This document shows positions 49,597 through 59,092 of a stretch of DNA of 64,000 nt, one piece after another. The stretch's first letter is position 1, and each line of letters opens with the position of its first letter. The stretch spans positions 620,001 to 684,000 of the forward strand of contig CBFFRQ010000069.1 in the NCBI GenBank assembly GCA_965644315.1. Direction: 5' to 3'. Position numbers and translations under genes: made by a program. Under the pieces are notes generated by a model that saw nothing but the letters and a program-made list of their open reading frames with translations, was not told the origin of the DNA and searched no databases. This stretch comes from Caecitellus pseudoparvulus. Lineage: Eukaryota > Bigyra: Bicosoecida.

Positions 49597-51606
49597 TCAG
49601 CTGAGCTGCTGCCGCCGCACCATGTCCGCGTACAGGCCATTGGCGGCCACGAGCTCCTCGTGCGTGCCCTGCTCCGCCACGGCGCCGTCCTTCAGGAACA
49701 GGATCTTGTCCGCACGCTTGACCGTGGCCAGGCGGTGCGCGATGATAATGCACGTCTTGCTGGCGGCGACGGCGGCAAGGGCCGCCTGCAGCGTCTCCTC
49801 CGTCGCCGCGTCCTGCGCCGAGGTGAACTCGTCCAGGCACAGCAGCACTGGCTCCCGCAGCAGGGCCCGGGCGATGGCGAGGCGCTGGCGCTGGCCGCCG
49901 GACAGAGCCACGCCGCGTTCCGCGATGCGCGTGTGGCGGCCCTGGGGCAGGGAGTCCACGAAGCCGCAGTCTGCGGCGGCGAGGGCGGCCTGCACGTCCG
50001 CGTGCGTCGCGCCGGGGTTGCCGTACCGCACGTTCTCCTCGATGGTCAGCTCGCCGAAGAGGGTGGGGGACTGCGGCACGACGGCAGTGCGTCCGCGCAG
50101 CCACTGCATGTCCACGTGGGACAGCTCCCGCCCATCCACCGTGATGCTGCCTGCGTCAGGCGCGTAGAAGCGCTGCAGCATGGACAGCACAGTGCTCTTG
50201 CCGGCGCCGGAGCTGCCGACGAGGGCCACCGTGGACCCTGCCGGCACGGTGAAGGACATGCCCTGCAGGACAGGCACAGCTGCCCGGGTGGGGTAGGTGA
50301 AGTGCACGTCGTGGAAGGTGAGGTCCCCCCGCAGGGGTTTCCAGGTCGCGCCTCCGGGGGCGTTCACGATGGGGCGGTCCTCCAGTGCCTCCGCGATGCG
50401 GTGGGCAGACCCCATGGCCTTGGCCACCCGCGTGCCCATGGCGGACAGGTGGCTGATGCTGCTCTGCAGGCGCACCGCTTGCATCATGTAGGCGCCCAGG
50501 TCGGAGGGGGACAGGGCCCCCGCCTGCACCAGGGACTGCCCCCCTGCCAGCAGGCCCCCCAGGATGCCGTACACGCCTAGCCCGACGCTGCCCTGGAACA
50601 GCCCTGCCGCCCGGGACAGCCACAGGCTCTTCTCCGCGGCGTCCTGCACCTTGGCAGCATACCGATCGAACTCCTCCCCCTCTGCCGTGCAGGCACGCAC
50701 CGTGCGGATGTTGCCCAGCGCCTCCGCCGCCTGCGCATCGGCGGCGGCGTGGGCGGCATGGACGTCCCGGGAGAGGACACGCAGGTGGGAGCCCAGGACG
50801 TTGGCCAGGGCGACGGCGGGCAGCAGGATGCCGCCCAGCCCCACCGTCAGCTGCGGCGACAGCCAGAACAGCGACGCGAGGCCACCGGCCGCCTGGGCTG
50901 CTGCCACAATGCCCGAGTCCACCACACGGCGCAGGGTGGATTTGAGCTCCCGCACCTCGCCGGCCACGCGGGCGATGGTCTCGGCAGAGGAGGAGGCGCC
51001 GTCGAAGGCGGCCATGTCCCGGGCCAGCAGCGCGGCGAAGACGGCCTGGCGCCAGGACGCCTGCACGTCCTCCAGGCTGGCTGACAGGCACCAGGTGGAG
51101 GCGATGCGGGCGAGGAAGCCGCCCAGCACCACCGCGCCCAGCTTCAGCAGCAGCGTCCAGCCCTGGCCAGAGGCGCCCATGCTGCCCAGCAGCTTCCCCG
51201 CCAGGACAGGGATGGCCACGCCGGTCAAGGCGGCTGCGGCAGCCAGGCCTGCGGCGGCGACGAGCAGGAGCGCGTCGCGCCAGGAAATGTACTTGGCCAG
51301 CGTCCGCAGGGTAGCCCACCAGGACCGGGACACTTCGACTTCTGGGTCAGATGTGGCTTGGGTCGCTTCCGCTGCTTCTGGCGCCGCCTTGGCGGCGGGC
51401 TTGGGAGTCGAGTCCACGGCGGCTGGAACTGCGGAAATCGCAGCAGCACCAGCCAGGCGGGGCAACAGAGCGGCCTGCCGCAACCTCCGGAGCAGTGCCA
51501 AGGGGCTGCTGCGTAGTGCGTGCTGTGATGTGCCCATTCCCGCGGCAAGGACAGGCAGTTCCCTCACGAGGCCTCGCCAGGCGACGGCACAGTGTGGCGC
51601 AGCCAT
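49597..51606 (-). CDS. ABCB-type half transporter, probably mitochondrial (ABCB8-like)
   Basis: Single exon, 669 residues from ATG 51606; the frame extends upstream to 51732 only through non-ATG codons and a poly-G tract. The N-terminus (about 1-55) is rich in Arg, Ala and Leu and poor in acids, with LLRRLRQAALLPRLAG, as in a mitochondrial targeting peptide. A six-helix transmembrane domain follows, with EALGNIRTVRACTAE, typical of ABCB8/ABCB10 relatives. The nucleotide-binding domain (about 425-665) has Walker A GSSGAGKST (near 464), Q-loop VVPQSPTLFG, signature LSGGQRQRLAIARALL (near 567), Walker B LLCLDEF (near 589), and H-loop IIAHRLATV (near 621). The D-loop reads SAQD rather than the usual SALD. 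It should work as a homodimer exporting an unknown substrate across the inner organelle membrane. Confidence 0.88.
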   Translation of the reverse strand: MAAPHCAVAWRGLVRELPVLAAGMGTSQHALRSSPLALLRRLRQAALLPRLAGAAAISAVPAAVDSTPKPAAKAAPEAAEATQATSDPEVEVSRSWWATLRTLAKYISWRDALLLVAAAGLAAAAALTGVAIPVLAGKLLGSMGASGQGWTLLLKLGAVVLGGFLARIASTWCLSASLEDVQASWRQAVFAALLARDMAAFDGASSSAETIARVAGEVRELKSTLRRVVDSGIVAAAQAAGGLASLFWLSPQLTVGLGGILLPAVALANVLGSHLRVLSRDVHAAHAAADAQAAEALGNIRTVRACTAEGEEFDRYAAKVQDAAEKSLWLSRAAGLFQGSVGLGVYGILGGLLAGGQSLVQAGALSPSDLGAYMMQAVRLQSSISHLSAMGTRVAKAMGSAHRIAEALEDRPIVNAPGGATWKPLRGDLTFHDVHFTYPTRAAVPVLQGMSFTVPAGSTVALVGSSGAGKSTVLSMLQRFYAPDAGSITVDGRELSHVDMQWLRGRTAVVPQSPTLFGELTIEENVRYGNPGATHADVQAALAAADCGFVDSLPQGRHTRIAERGVALSGGQRQRLAIARALLREPVLLCLDEFTSAQDAATEETLQAALAAVAASKTCIIIAHRLATVKRADKILFLKDGAVAEQGTHEELVAANGLYADMVRRQQLS

Positions 51607-51670
51607 GGCGCTGGCTCCACTGTCTGTCTGCGGTACGCTGAGCGAACAGCATGCATTACAATGGCACAGA

Positions 51671-51685
51671 GGGGGGGGGGGGGGG
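51671..51685. repeat. G15 homopolymer
   Basis: Fifteen consecutive G on + (C15 on the transcribed strand), 65 bp upstream of the ABC transporter ATG, in its 5' UTR or promoter. It can form a G-quadruplex on one strand. It is also a place where assembly length is unreliable. Confidence 0.9.
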
Positions 51686-51740
51686 CGCCGAGCAGCTTGG
51701 TTCACACCATGCTGCAGGGTGCCTGTGTACATCCCCGTTT

Positions 51741-54700
51741 CTAATTTGCCCAGTGGTACTTCCCCAGCGTGCCCTGCGCCAGGGGCGTGGCGTAGCCGTC
51801 CACCTCCGGACTGGGCGTGTGCAGGGCTGCCGCGGCAGCAGCCGAGGACGGCGTGGGGATGCGCAGCGCGCTGACGGTGAAGCCCCCCGCTGCCAACTGC
51901 GCCGCCACGTTGGAGTTCAGGCTGTCCAGGGAGCTGCGGGAGCCTGCCCGTGAGGTGGTGGAGGTGGGCCCCCCATCCCCCCCACTCCCTGAGGCAGAGG
52001 CGGCGGTCGAGGCAGGCCCTGGCTGCGCATGGGCGGTGTCGATGTGGAGGCCCCTGTCCCCAGCGCCGTCGTGGGCCAACGACACGTCATCCTCGGACGT
52101 GTCCAGAGGCGGGGCCTGTTCCTGGAACAGACTCGCCGCCACTCGGGCGGTCGGCGGGTGCGACGTGTACATGTGGGCGCTGCCTCGCTTACGCCCGGTG
52201 GAGGGCGGCGGCGAGGGGGGTGCAGGGGGGGCCTGCGTCGTCACCGGCACCGACTGGCGTGGGGGCATGACCCCCCTGTTCACCGCCACGAACTTGTCCT
52301 CCGCCGCCGCCGTCAGCTCCATGAGGGCCATGCGCTTGGCGGCGCTCTCCACCATACCGTCGCCGTCCGCGCTGTCGTCGAGGGGCGGCGTCAGGCAGCC
52401 AGACGTGCGGGCGCGCGTCTTGCGGCTGGCGCCCGGCGCCCGCGTGAAGGGCGTCACGCCCGGCCCCAGCAGCTCTGTGGGGGAGGAGCCGTCCCCCGCC
52501 GCGATGGGCGACGGCGCTGCCAGGGGCGGCGTCGTGTCACAGCTGCCCCACGAGTGGTCGGCGCTGGGGCGGCCAGGGCTGGCACTGGCGCTGACACTGC
52601 GGGCGCGGGACAGGGTGGAGCCACAGGCACTGCTGCGGCGCCGGGCGGGGGTGAAGCCCTCCTCCCGCTCCTCCTCCACGATGCCTGACAGGCGCCGGGC
52701 GGGGGTGGGGGCACCCCCCCACCCCCGCCCCGCGCGCCCCGTGCTTGGGGTGGGTGGGGCCAAGCACCCGCCACCCGGCGTCACAGCCGTGAACCGCAGC
52801 GGCCCAGCCACCGCCGCCATGGGCGTGTCAGCGGTGGCGGAGATGCTGATGGGCCCACCCCCCCTGGGCGCACCAGGCTCCACCGGCTGGCTGGGGCGGT
52901 GGCGAGCCGGCGTGGGCGGCACGGGGCCCGCCGCCGGCTGCACTGCACGTTGGATGGTGGGGGTGGGCACGCCCGTGCCCTGGCGCGTGGAGGTGCCGTG
53001 CAAGGGGAAGGGGAGGGGGGTGGGCGGGACGACCTCTCCCCCCCTTGTCCGGAGGTATCCCCGCGCGCGAGGGGGGGGGCGGGCCGGGGCCCCCCCCGCA
53101 TCGCACTCGGCAGCCCCCCCCACACCCCCCATGGGCACCTTGAAGGGTGTGGTAGTCAGGGAAGCAGACACACCCGACACTGGCACTGGCACTGGCTCCG
53201 CTGCCGCTGGCGGCGGTGGTTGCGCACTCTGTGCCAGCTCTTGATTAATGCGCAGCGCTTCGGCCCCCGTGAGGGAGGCGGAGCGCCCCAGCTGGGCGCG
53301 GTCGCACGGCTCACCGTCCTCCGACGTGTCCCCTGGCGCCTTCACCGCGTCGAACACGGCCAGGAAGGGGTCATCTGTCGTGCAGTCTGCCACGGCGGCC
53401 TGGGGCATGCTGGCCACAGCTGCCGCCGACGGGCGCTGCTGGGGGTCGGGGGACAGCAGTGACGTCACGAGCTGCACCAGGGCAGGGGACCTCCCCGCTG
53501 CTGGGGGTGGCGGCGGCACCTGACCCCGGCGCAGGGCGTGCCAGGTGGGCCCAGACCGGGGCAGGGTCATGCCCCACCCCAGCTGCAGCAGGGACATGCC
53601 CAGGGAGAAGAGGTCCGCGGGGGGCTGGTGTCCCCCGCGCTGCAGCAGCTCGGGGGCCATGTACTGCACGTCCCCCTCCTCGTCGTCACTGTCCACGAAG
53701 CCGGTCCCGCCCGCCGCAGCGGCGTCGTCAGGGGCTTGCCTGGGGGGTGACTCCACACCTGTCGCGCCGAGGGCGGCGGCGGAGAGGTCGGTGGGGGGCG
53801 TGGCGCCACTGTCGCCCCCGTCAAAGCCCAGTCGGCGAGAGGCAGCCGACCCGCCCTGCCGAGGCGCCGGCGCGGCCTGTGACGGCACAGCACAGGGCGC
53901 GGCCTGCCTGGCCGCCTGTCTCGTGAAGGGGCTCGCCAGCCCGAAGTCGCCCAGCTTCACCTGCCCGCGCCGCGTCACGAGGGCGTTGGCGGGCTTCACG
54001 TCCAGGTACAAGTACCCTGCCTCGTGCATGTGCTGCAGGGCGCGGGCGACGCCCCCTGCAAAGCGCCACAGCAGGGATTCCGGCAGGTACCCTGCCCGCA
54101 CGGTGGCGGCGAAGGAGCCCCACCGTGCCAGGCGCCGCCTTGTCTGGCCTGAGTGCGGGTTGCTTGCCAAGGCGTGCCGCTGCTCCGCGAGCTTCTCCAC
54201 CAGGCGCTGCATGCTGCCACGATCAACCAGCTCCAACTGCATCCACAGGTAGCCGTTCTCCTGCCACGCGCGGTGGTACCGCACGATGTGTGGGTGTTGA
54301 CCGACTGCTGATGCAGCGTGAAACTCCTTCAGCAGGACAGCCCGCTCACCACGGGAGCGCAGGACTTCCCGGCTACGCTTGATGGCATAGAAAGTCTGAT
54401 CGTCCTTGCTCTTTGCCTGCAGGGGGAGGGGCAGCGACGGCTGAGTGAGCGGGGAGCAGGCACGGGAATTGCGCGTTGTGAGGCAGTTTCACGGCGAACG
54501 TTAGCGCAGGCGCCGGCTTCGAAGCGGCACGCAGGCTCCAGGAAGGCACAGCGCAGGGAGGGCACCAGCAGCACGCACTTGAAAGGCAATTGAAAAGCTG
54601 CCTTGCCCGATGATGCTCCAGTGATCGAAGCGGTCGTGGAAGCACGCTTCCTCGCCTGGCGGGGATTCGCCGCCAGTTTCAACGCCAGAAACGCTGTCCA

Positions 54701-55217
54701 CGGCAGACACGAGAACCTTGCTGTCCTTGAGGCTGTTCTGGCGCACGAGCCGCCCAGCAGGGGCTACAGCGGGGGTCCGGGTTGGCGTGGGAGGGCAAGG
54801 CAGAGTGTCAGCCACGGAGTCGTCCAAGCACTGGTCGTCGTCGTCATCTTGGAAGGCACTCAAGTCAGGTGCTGGGAGCTTGCTTGCCGCCAGGTCCCCG
54901 ACAGACAGCCGGTCCGCAGAGTGGTCCACATCCACACCCTCAAAGTCGTCCGAAATGAAGCCATAGTTAAACCCTGGGGAGGCAGGTGCGCTGCCCGTGC
55001 AGCCGTCCAGCGTCGCCAGGAAATCTGAGTGGTCCTTGCTGCCGTAGCCCTCCTCAGAGCCAGCAGTGGCAGTGGAGGCAGTGGCACCACTGGCCTTGAA
55101 CAAGGATCGTGATACACTGGACGCTCCAGGTGTCCCCATGCGCCGGTGGGGCTTCACAGCCGAGGGGGGCGGCTGTTGCCACCCCCTAACGGCCGTTGCG
55201 GAATTTGTCACCTCCAT
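51741..55217 (-). CDS. Wee1/Myt1-like protein kinase
   Basis: Two exons, 55217-54579 and 54416-51741, intron 162 bp in phase 0 (CAA|GTGCGT, CTGCAG|GCA); 1104 residues. The first 200 residues are low-complexity and acidic. The kinase domain (about 200-555) has the glycine loop IIGQGSFSIAFQ at the exon junction, catalytic Lys in FYAIKRSR, and VRYHRAWQENGYLWMQLELV, very like the Wee1/Myt1 'VRYY.AW.E' block. Catalytic loop YLDVKPAN (near 352), DFGLA (near 371) and GDVQYMAPELL (near 467) are intact. About 95 residues separate DFG from APE, where 20-30 are usual. A Pro/Ser/Thr-rich tail of about 550 residues follows; in Wee1 the kinase domain is normally near the C-terminus. Likely role: inhibitory phosphorylation of a cyclin-dependent kinase at entry to mitosis, by family. 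Confidence 0.82.
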
Positions 55218-55404
55218 CCCGCGGCAAGCCACGCGCAGCACACGGCAGTGCACGGCAGTGCACGGCAGCAGGAGCCTCAGATGGAGTTCCGTAAGCTATG
55301 CCAACTGGGTGCAAGTGTGCACGACAGGGGGAGGTGAATTTTGAGCCGCCTCCACGCACTGCACACACTTCACTGGACGCCTGGCTCGCTCTGCGCTGAC
55401 ACAG

Positions 55405-57348
55405 CTACACGGCAGCAGCGGCGGCCTGCGCGGCACTGCTGCGCTGGCGACTGGCACTTGAGCTCAATGCCGCATGGTCCCCTTCCTCCCCACTGGCTGC
55501 CTGGTCTGGCATGGTGGCGGTGTTGGCTGGCTCCGTGGCCTGAGCGCCGGCACGCGCGCCGTGCTCAGGCCCCTTGCGCGAGGCCGGCTTGGACAGGTGC
55601 ACCACCTGCCCTGCCACGCCACGCGGGAGGAAGCAGGGGTGGCACGCCAGTCCCCCCACATCCGCCTGTCGCAGCGCCTCCACCAGCGGCACGGGGTCCA
55701 CCCCCCCCTCCTCCAGCCAGCTCCTCCACTCGGCTGAGCAGGTGTTCATGTGCGACATCATGTCCCCTGCAGACATGGCCAGCAGGCGGGGCTTGATGGC
55801 AGCAGCCAGGGCAGCGATGGTGCCCATGGGCACTGGCGCCTGCCACGCCACACCCCTGGAAGCCCCCTTGTCGGCACACCACATGAACCGACACACCCGC
55901 ACCACTGCTCCCCGTGCAGCTGGGGTGCAAATCCCCGGATCACAGACCCCCCCAGGGGAGGGGCGGGAGGGCGGAGGCGGTGGCAGCTCAGAGTCGGACC
56001 CCGGCGTCGCGCTGGGCGTGGCTGCCGCCGAGGTGGGGTCCGGCGGCGGCATGCCAGGCAACTGCACCGCGCCAGGCCCCGTGGGTGGCGCCAAGCCCAG
56101 CGCCGCCGCGAGGGCCGTGCTGCGCTCCAACTTGGAGTACTTGCGGTAGGCGTGCCCCACCACCTCGTCGTCGGAGAAGGTGGGGGAGTCCCCTGATCCG
56201 CCCAGCAGGGGGGAGTCCTCCTCCACATCCACACCCTCCTCCTCCCCTCCCCCAGGCGCCACCGCATCCCCGCCGGCACCGGCGCCTGCCCCCTCTGCCT
56301 GCGCTGCAGCCGCTGCCGCGGCAGCCTTGAGCTTGTCCTTGGTGGTGAGCCCCTCTGCCAGCAGTTGCCAGTGGTATCCAGCCAGCGCCCCCAGAGCAAT
56401 GCCCAGCGGAATGAACAGTGGCAAGCCGACCAGGTAAGGGAACATGGCGTACCCTGCAGGACTCCACTCGCAGACCGCGGCGGAGAGGGAGCCGGCAGCC
56501 ACGGCGCTGAGCAGGCCGTTCACTGCGGTGCGGGCGGGTCCGAAGAACACGGAACGCAAGCCGACGCCAAGTGGGATGCAGGCAAGGGCGATGCCGAACC
56601 ACTTCATCACACGCGGCTCGACAAGGCTGCCGTACTGCCCGCCGGCCTCGCTGGCGCTGAGGAGGGCGAAGGCCACCACGGCGGTGGACGCCACGGCCGC
56701 CGCGATGGATGCGGCACTGCCCAGCGTGATGAGCCACACGAACAGACGGCGGTTGCCGCCGCCGATGACCTGCCCCAGCACGCCGCAGAAGTGGTCAAAG
56801 CCTTCGATGCAGCAGCACGTCGCGCTGCTGTGGCTCACGCCGGGGCCCTTGAACATCATGCACGTGGGGCAGTAGCGCAGGGTGAGCTGGCGCTCCCCCC
56901 ACTGCGCGCTGCTCTCGGGGTTCAGCTTCAGCGTCACGGACTGGGGCATGATGGCATGCAGCGCCTCCTGCAGGTCCCTGTCTCCAGACAGCGCCAGCGC
57001 GTGGCGCGGAGCTGTGCCGGGGTCCGACACCCAAATGGTGATGCCGACCAGCACTGCGGAAATCGACCCTGCCACCGCGATGCCGATGAGCGCCCCCAAC
57101 CACGCAGGCGTCTCGTGGCTGAAGACCCAGGACAGCAGAGCAGCGCAACCGCCCGGCATGACCAGAAAAAACAGCGCTCCGCCCGTCACCCACGCCAGCA
57201 ACTCAGCCTCGGCCGGGCCTCGCACGCCTCGCCCACCACACCAAAACCGCAAACCTTTCGCGCGGGGCACATGCTCCGGAGTGTCGCTGTGAGCCAGGTG
57301 CCACACCTTCCACAGTGCCGGAAACTGGTCCCCCAACTCCCCTGCCAT
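55405..57348 (-). CDS. DHHC-family palmitoyltransferase-like protein with DHFC motif
   Basis: Single exon, 647 residues from ATG 57348 (AGCATGGCA). In-frame ATGs at 57591 and 57561 would add 81 or 71 Arg-rich residues. Two membrane helices come first, then the family's DPG motif (VSDPGTAPRH), a cysteine-rich domain (about 156-203), two or more further helices, and a TTxE-like motif (GLTTKDKLK). The cysteine-rich domain is degenerate: CPTCMMFKGPGVSHS has Ser in place of the zinc-ligand Cys of SHC, DHHC reads DHFC (Cys near 186), and the following PW..NC.G reads GVLGQVIG. The catalytic Cys remains. Known DHHC enzymes S-acylate membrane proteins; DHYC variants are active in yeast, so DHFC need not be dead. 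An acidic, Pro-rich cytosolic tail follows. Confidence 0.78.
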   Translation of the reverse strand: MAGELGDQFPALWKVWHLAHSDTPEHVPRAKGLRFWCGGRGVRGPAEAELLAWVTGGALFFLVMPGGCAALLSWVFSHETPAWLGALIGIAVAGSISAVLVGITIWVSDPGTAPRHALALSGDRDLQEALHAIMPQSVTLKLNPESSAQWGERQLTLRYCPTCMMFKGPGVSHSSATCCCIEGFDHFCGVLGQVIGGGNRRLFVWLITLGSAASIAAAVASTAVVAFALLSASEAGGQYGSLVEPRVMKWFGIALACIPLGVGLRSVFFGPARTAVNGLLSAVAAGSLSAAVCEWSPAGYAMFPYLVGLPLFIPLGIALGALAGYHWQLLAEGLTTKDKLKAAAAAAAAQAEGAGAGAGGDAVAPGGGEEEGVDVEEDSPLLGGSGDSPTFSDDEVVGHAYRKYSKLERSTALAAALGLAPPTGPGAVQLPGMPPPDPTSAAATPSATPGSDSELPPPPPSRPSPGGVCDPGICTPAARGAVVRVCRFMWCADKGASRGVAWQAPVPMGTIAALAAAIKPRLLAMSAGDMMSHMNTCSAEWRSWLEEGGVDPVPLVEALRQADVGGLACHPCFLPRGVAGQVVHLSKPASRKGPEHGARAGAQATEPANTATMPDQAASGEEGDHAALSSSASRQRSSAAQAAAAAV

Positions 57349-57812
57349 GCTTGCTGTCGCTGCGTGATCCCTGCGCTTGGACAACTGCAAGCTCCGCGCT
57401 CGCTGCGGATGTCGCGGAAGTTGACGTGCTCGAGCGCCCTGCCGGAAGCAGGTCACTGCGTAAGCACGCGAGTTGAATGCATGCGGAGGGCAGCAGCCAT
57501 GCGTGCGGGTTGGGTTGTGCACGCTGCGAGATAGTGTTGCGTCAACAAATGCAAAGTGCATGGAGGTTAGCCCGCAAAAGAAGCCGCGCATCCTCTGGCG
57601 CTTGGAGAGAAGGAGCAAGCTGGCGAGCTGATCACCTTAGTTTGCTTCAACTTGAGCTACACCTGCTTGCCTTCCCACTTCTCGCCCCGGGCCGGGACCC
57701 AGGTCATGCCCACAGCGACTGCATTCACGCACGGAGATAGGAGCGGGCAGCACTCCGACGCCACAAGCGGTCAGGCTTGCAGCAAAACGCAGGGGGAGAA
57801 CAAGTCAACGCA
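57349..57812. other. Intergenic, 464 bp
   Basis: The region lies upstream of the DHHC-like gene and downstream of the small secreted-protein gene, both on minus. The DHHC frame remains open back to 57618, so about 240 bp could be coding if translation starts at 57591. Otherwise it is 5' UTR and promoter. I see nothing else in it. Confidence 0.5.
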
Positions 57813-58811
57813 TCATCCATCACGCTCAAGCAGCTCTCCTTTTTTGCGCAAGTTGCTGCGCTTGCCCTCCCACGAGCTGGATGACCCGCCTCCCGTAGGA
57901 GACCCCCCCCCAGTGCTGGTGCTGCCTGAGTGGTGTCCGGTTGTGGTTGGCGTGGTGTGGTGTCCGGTTGTCGTTGGCGTGGTGTGGTGTCCGGTTGTCG
58001 TGGGTGTTCCGCCCCCTCCATGGCTGTGGGTGGAGGTGGTGCTCGAGTTGCCACAAGGCAGCCCGGAGAAGTCCAAGGCCTGGAAGGAGATGATAGTGAA
58101 CGCCGGGTCGGGTTCACACTTGGTCCACTCGACGCTGCCGTCTGGGCGTCGGTGAAGGCCCTTGTGGGCCCTAGAGCCAGGTCGGACCCGCAGCGCGTGA
58201 CCGTTCTTGTCCAGAGACACACAGGCATCAATGTTGATTTCAGCGCTCAAGCCCTGACGGTCCCCATCGAGCTGAAGGCCCAAGTTCACGCCCGCCTCAC
58301 CAAGCCCCCAGATGTCAATGCTCAATCCAGGCACGGGAATGGTCTCCGACGTGGAGAACGTATCACTCCATGAAAAGCCTGCGTCTTCTTCACCAATAGA
58401 GAAGGACACGCTGATCGGGGACGAGCAAACCTGAAGAAACCGCGTGGCCGGGTGAAGTGGGTGATCCTTTCCCGCATTATCGAAGCGCTTGGAAAGGTGG
58501 GCGCGCTGGTCGACTCACGTTAAGGGAAGCGTTGACCAGAATGGTATCAAGGTCAAGTAGGTCAATTGAGCAGCCGAAGGAAGTGCAGTCAGCAAAGAGG
58601 GAGCACTCTGGGAGCAGGAAGAAGTGCTGCTGTGTGATTACAGTGTTGTTGTGGCATGCGCTTGCGACATGCGGCTCCCACCTGAAGGCAGATAGCTGGC
58701 GATTTCCTGGCACAGGCTGTCGTCCACAGCATCATGTGGAACGAGCGCCTTGGCCTGCACTGCGTGCAGCGCTACGCCTGCAGCCAGCAGGACACCCAAC
58801 TTGTGTAGCAT
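57813..58811 (-). CDS. Small secreted protein with Thr/His-rich repeat tail
   Basis: Three exons, 58811-58682, 58607-58519 and 58430-57813; introns 74 and 88 bp with consistent phases; 278 residues. A clear signal peptide (MLHKLGVLLAAGVALHAVQA, cut near 20) is followed by a Cys-containing globular part with spaced cysteines (CQEIASYLPSECSLFADC, FGCSIDL, NVCSSP, DACVSLD, TKCEPD, GLPCGN). The middle looks beta-rich. The tail is low-complexity: Gly/His, three copies of a TPTTTGHHT unit, then Ser/Gly, ending basic (KRSNLRKKGELLERDG). Thr clusters would suit O-glycosylation and the His pairs could bind metal; both are inference. I do not recognise the family. Spacing and Cys pattern resemble small cell-surface or matrix proteins of protists. 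Confidence 0.75.
57930..58008. repeat. 27-bp coding tandem repeat, three copies
   Basis: The block TGTCCGGTTGT recurs at 57934, 57961 and 57988, exactly 27 bp apart. The copies are nearly identical and encode TPTTTGHHT in the secreted protein; the last copy is incomplete. Near identity at DNA level points to recent expansion. Confidence 0.9.
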
Positions 58812-59092
58812 TGTCGCCGCAGAAGCCGGTCAAGTAACAAGTTGTGGCACAACAGGACAGGGCTGTCACAGCTCAGAGTTGGCGCACAAGCAGGAGCACG
58901 TGAGCTTCGGCAATGTCGTTTCGTAGTGGTGCAATTGTTTGAGGAGCATTGTCTTGAAGTTGACTCGCGGGGGGTTATGCGGGCTCAACCGAAGCCTCCG
59001 TCGAGGTCGTGATACAGCACAGCAAGCGGCAGGCACCAAGCTAGGCAAAAACCTGCTGCCCAGAGCTGAGCCCCATGGGCAGTCGTTGCTGC

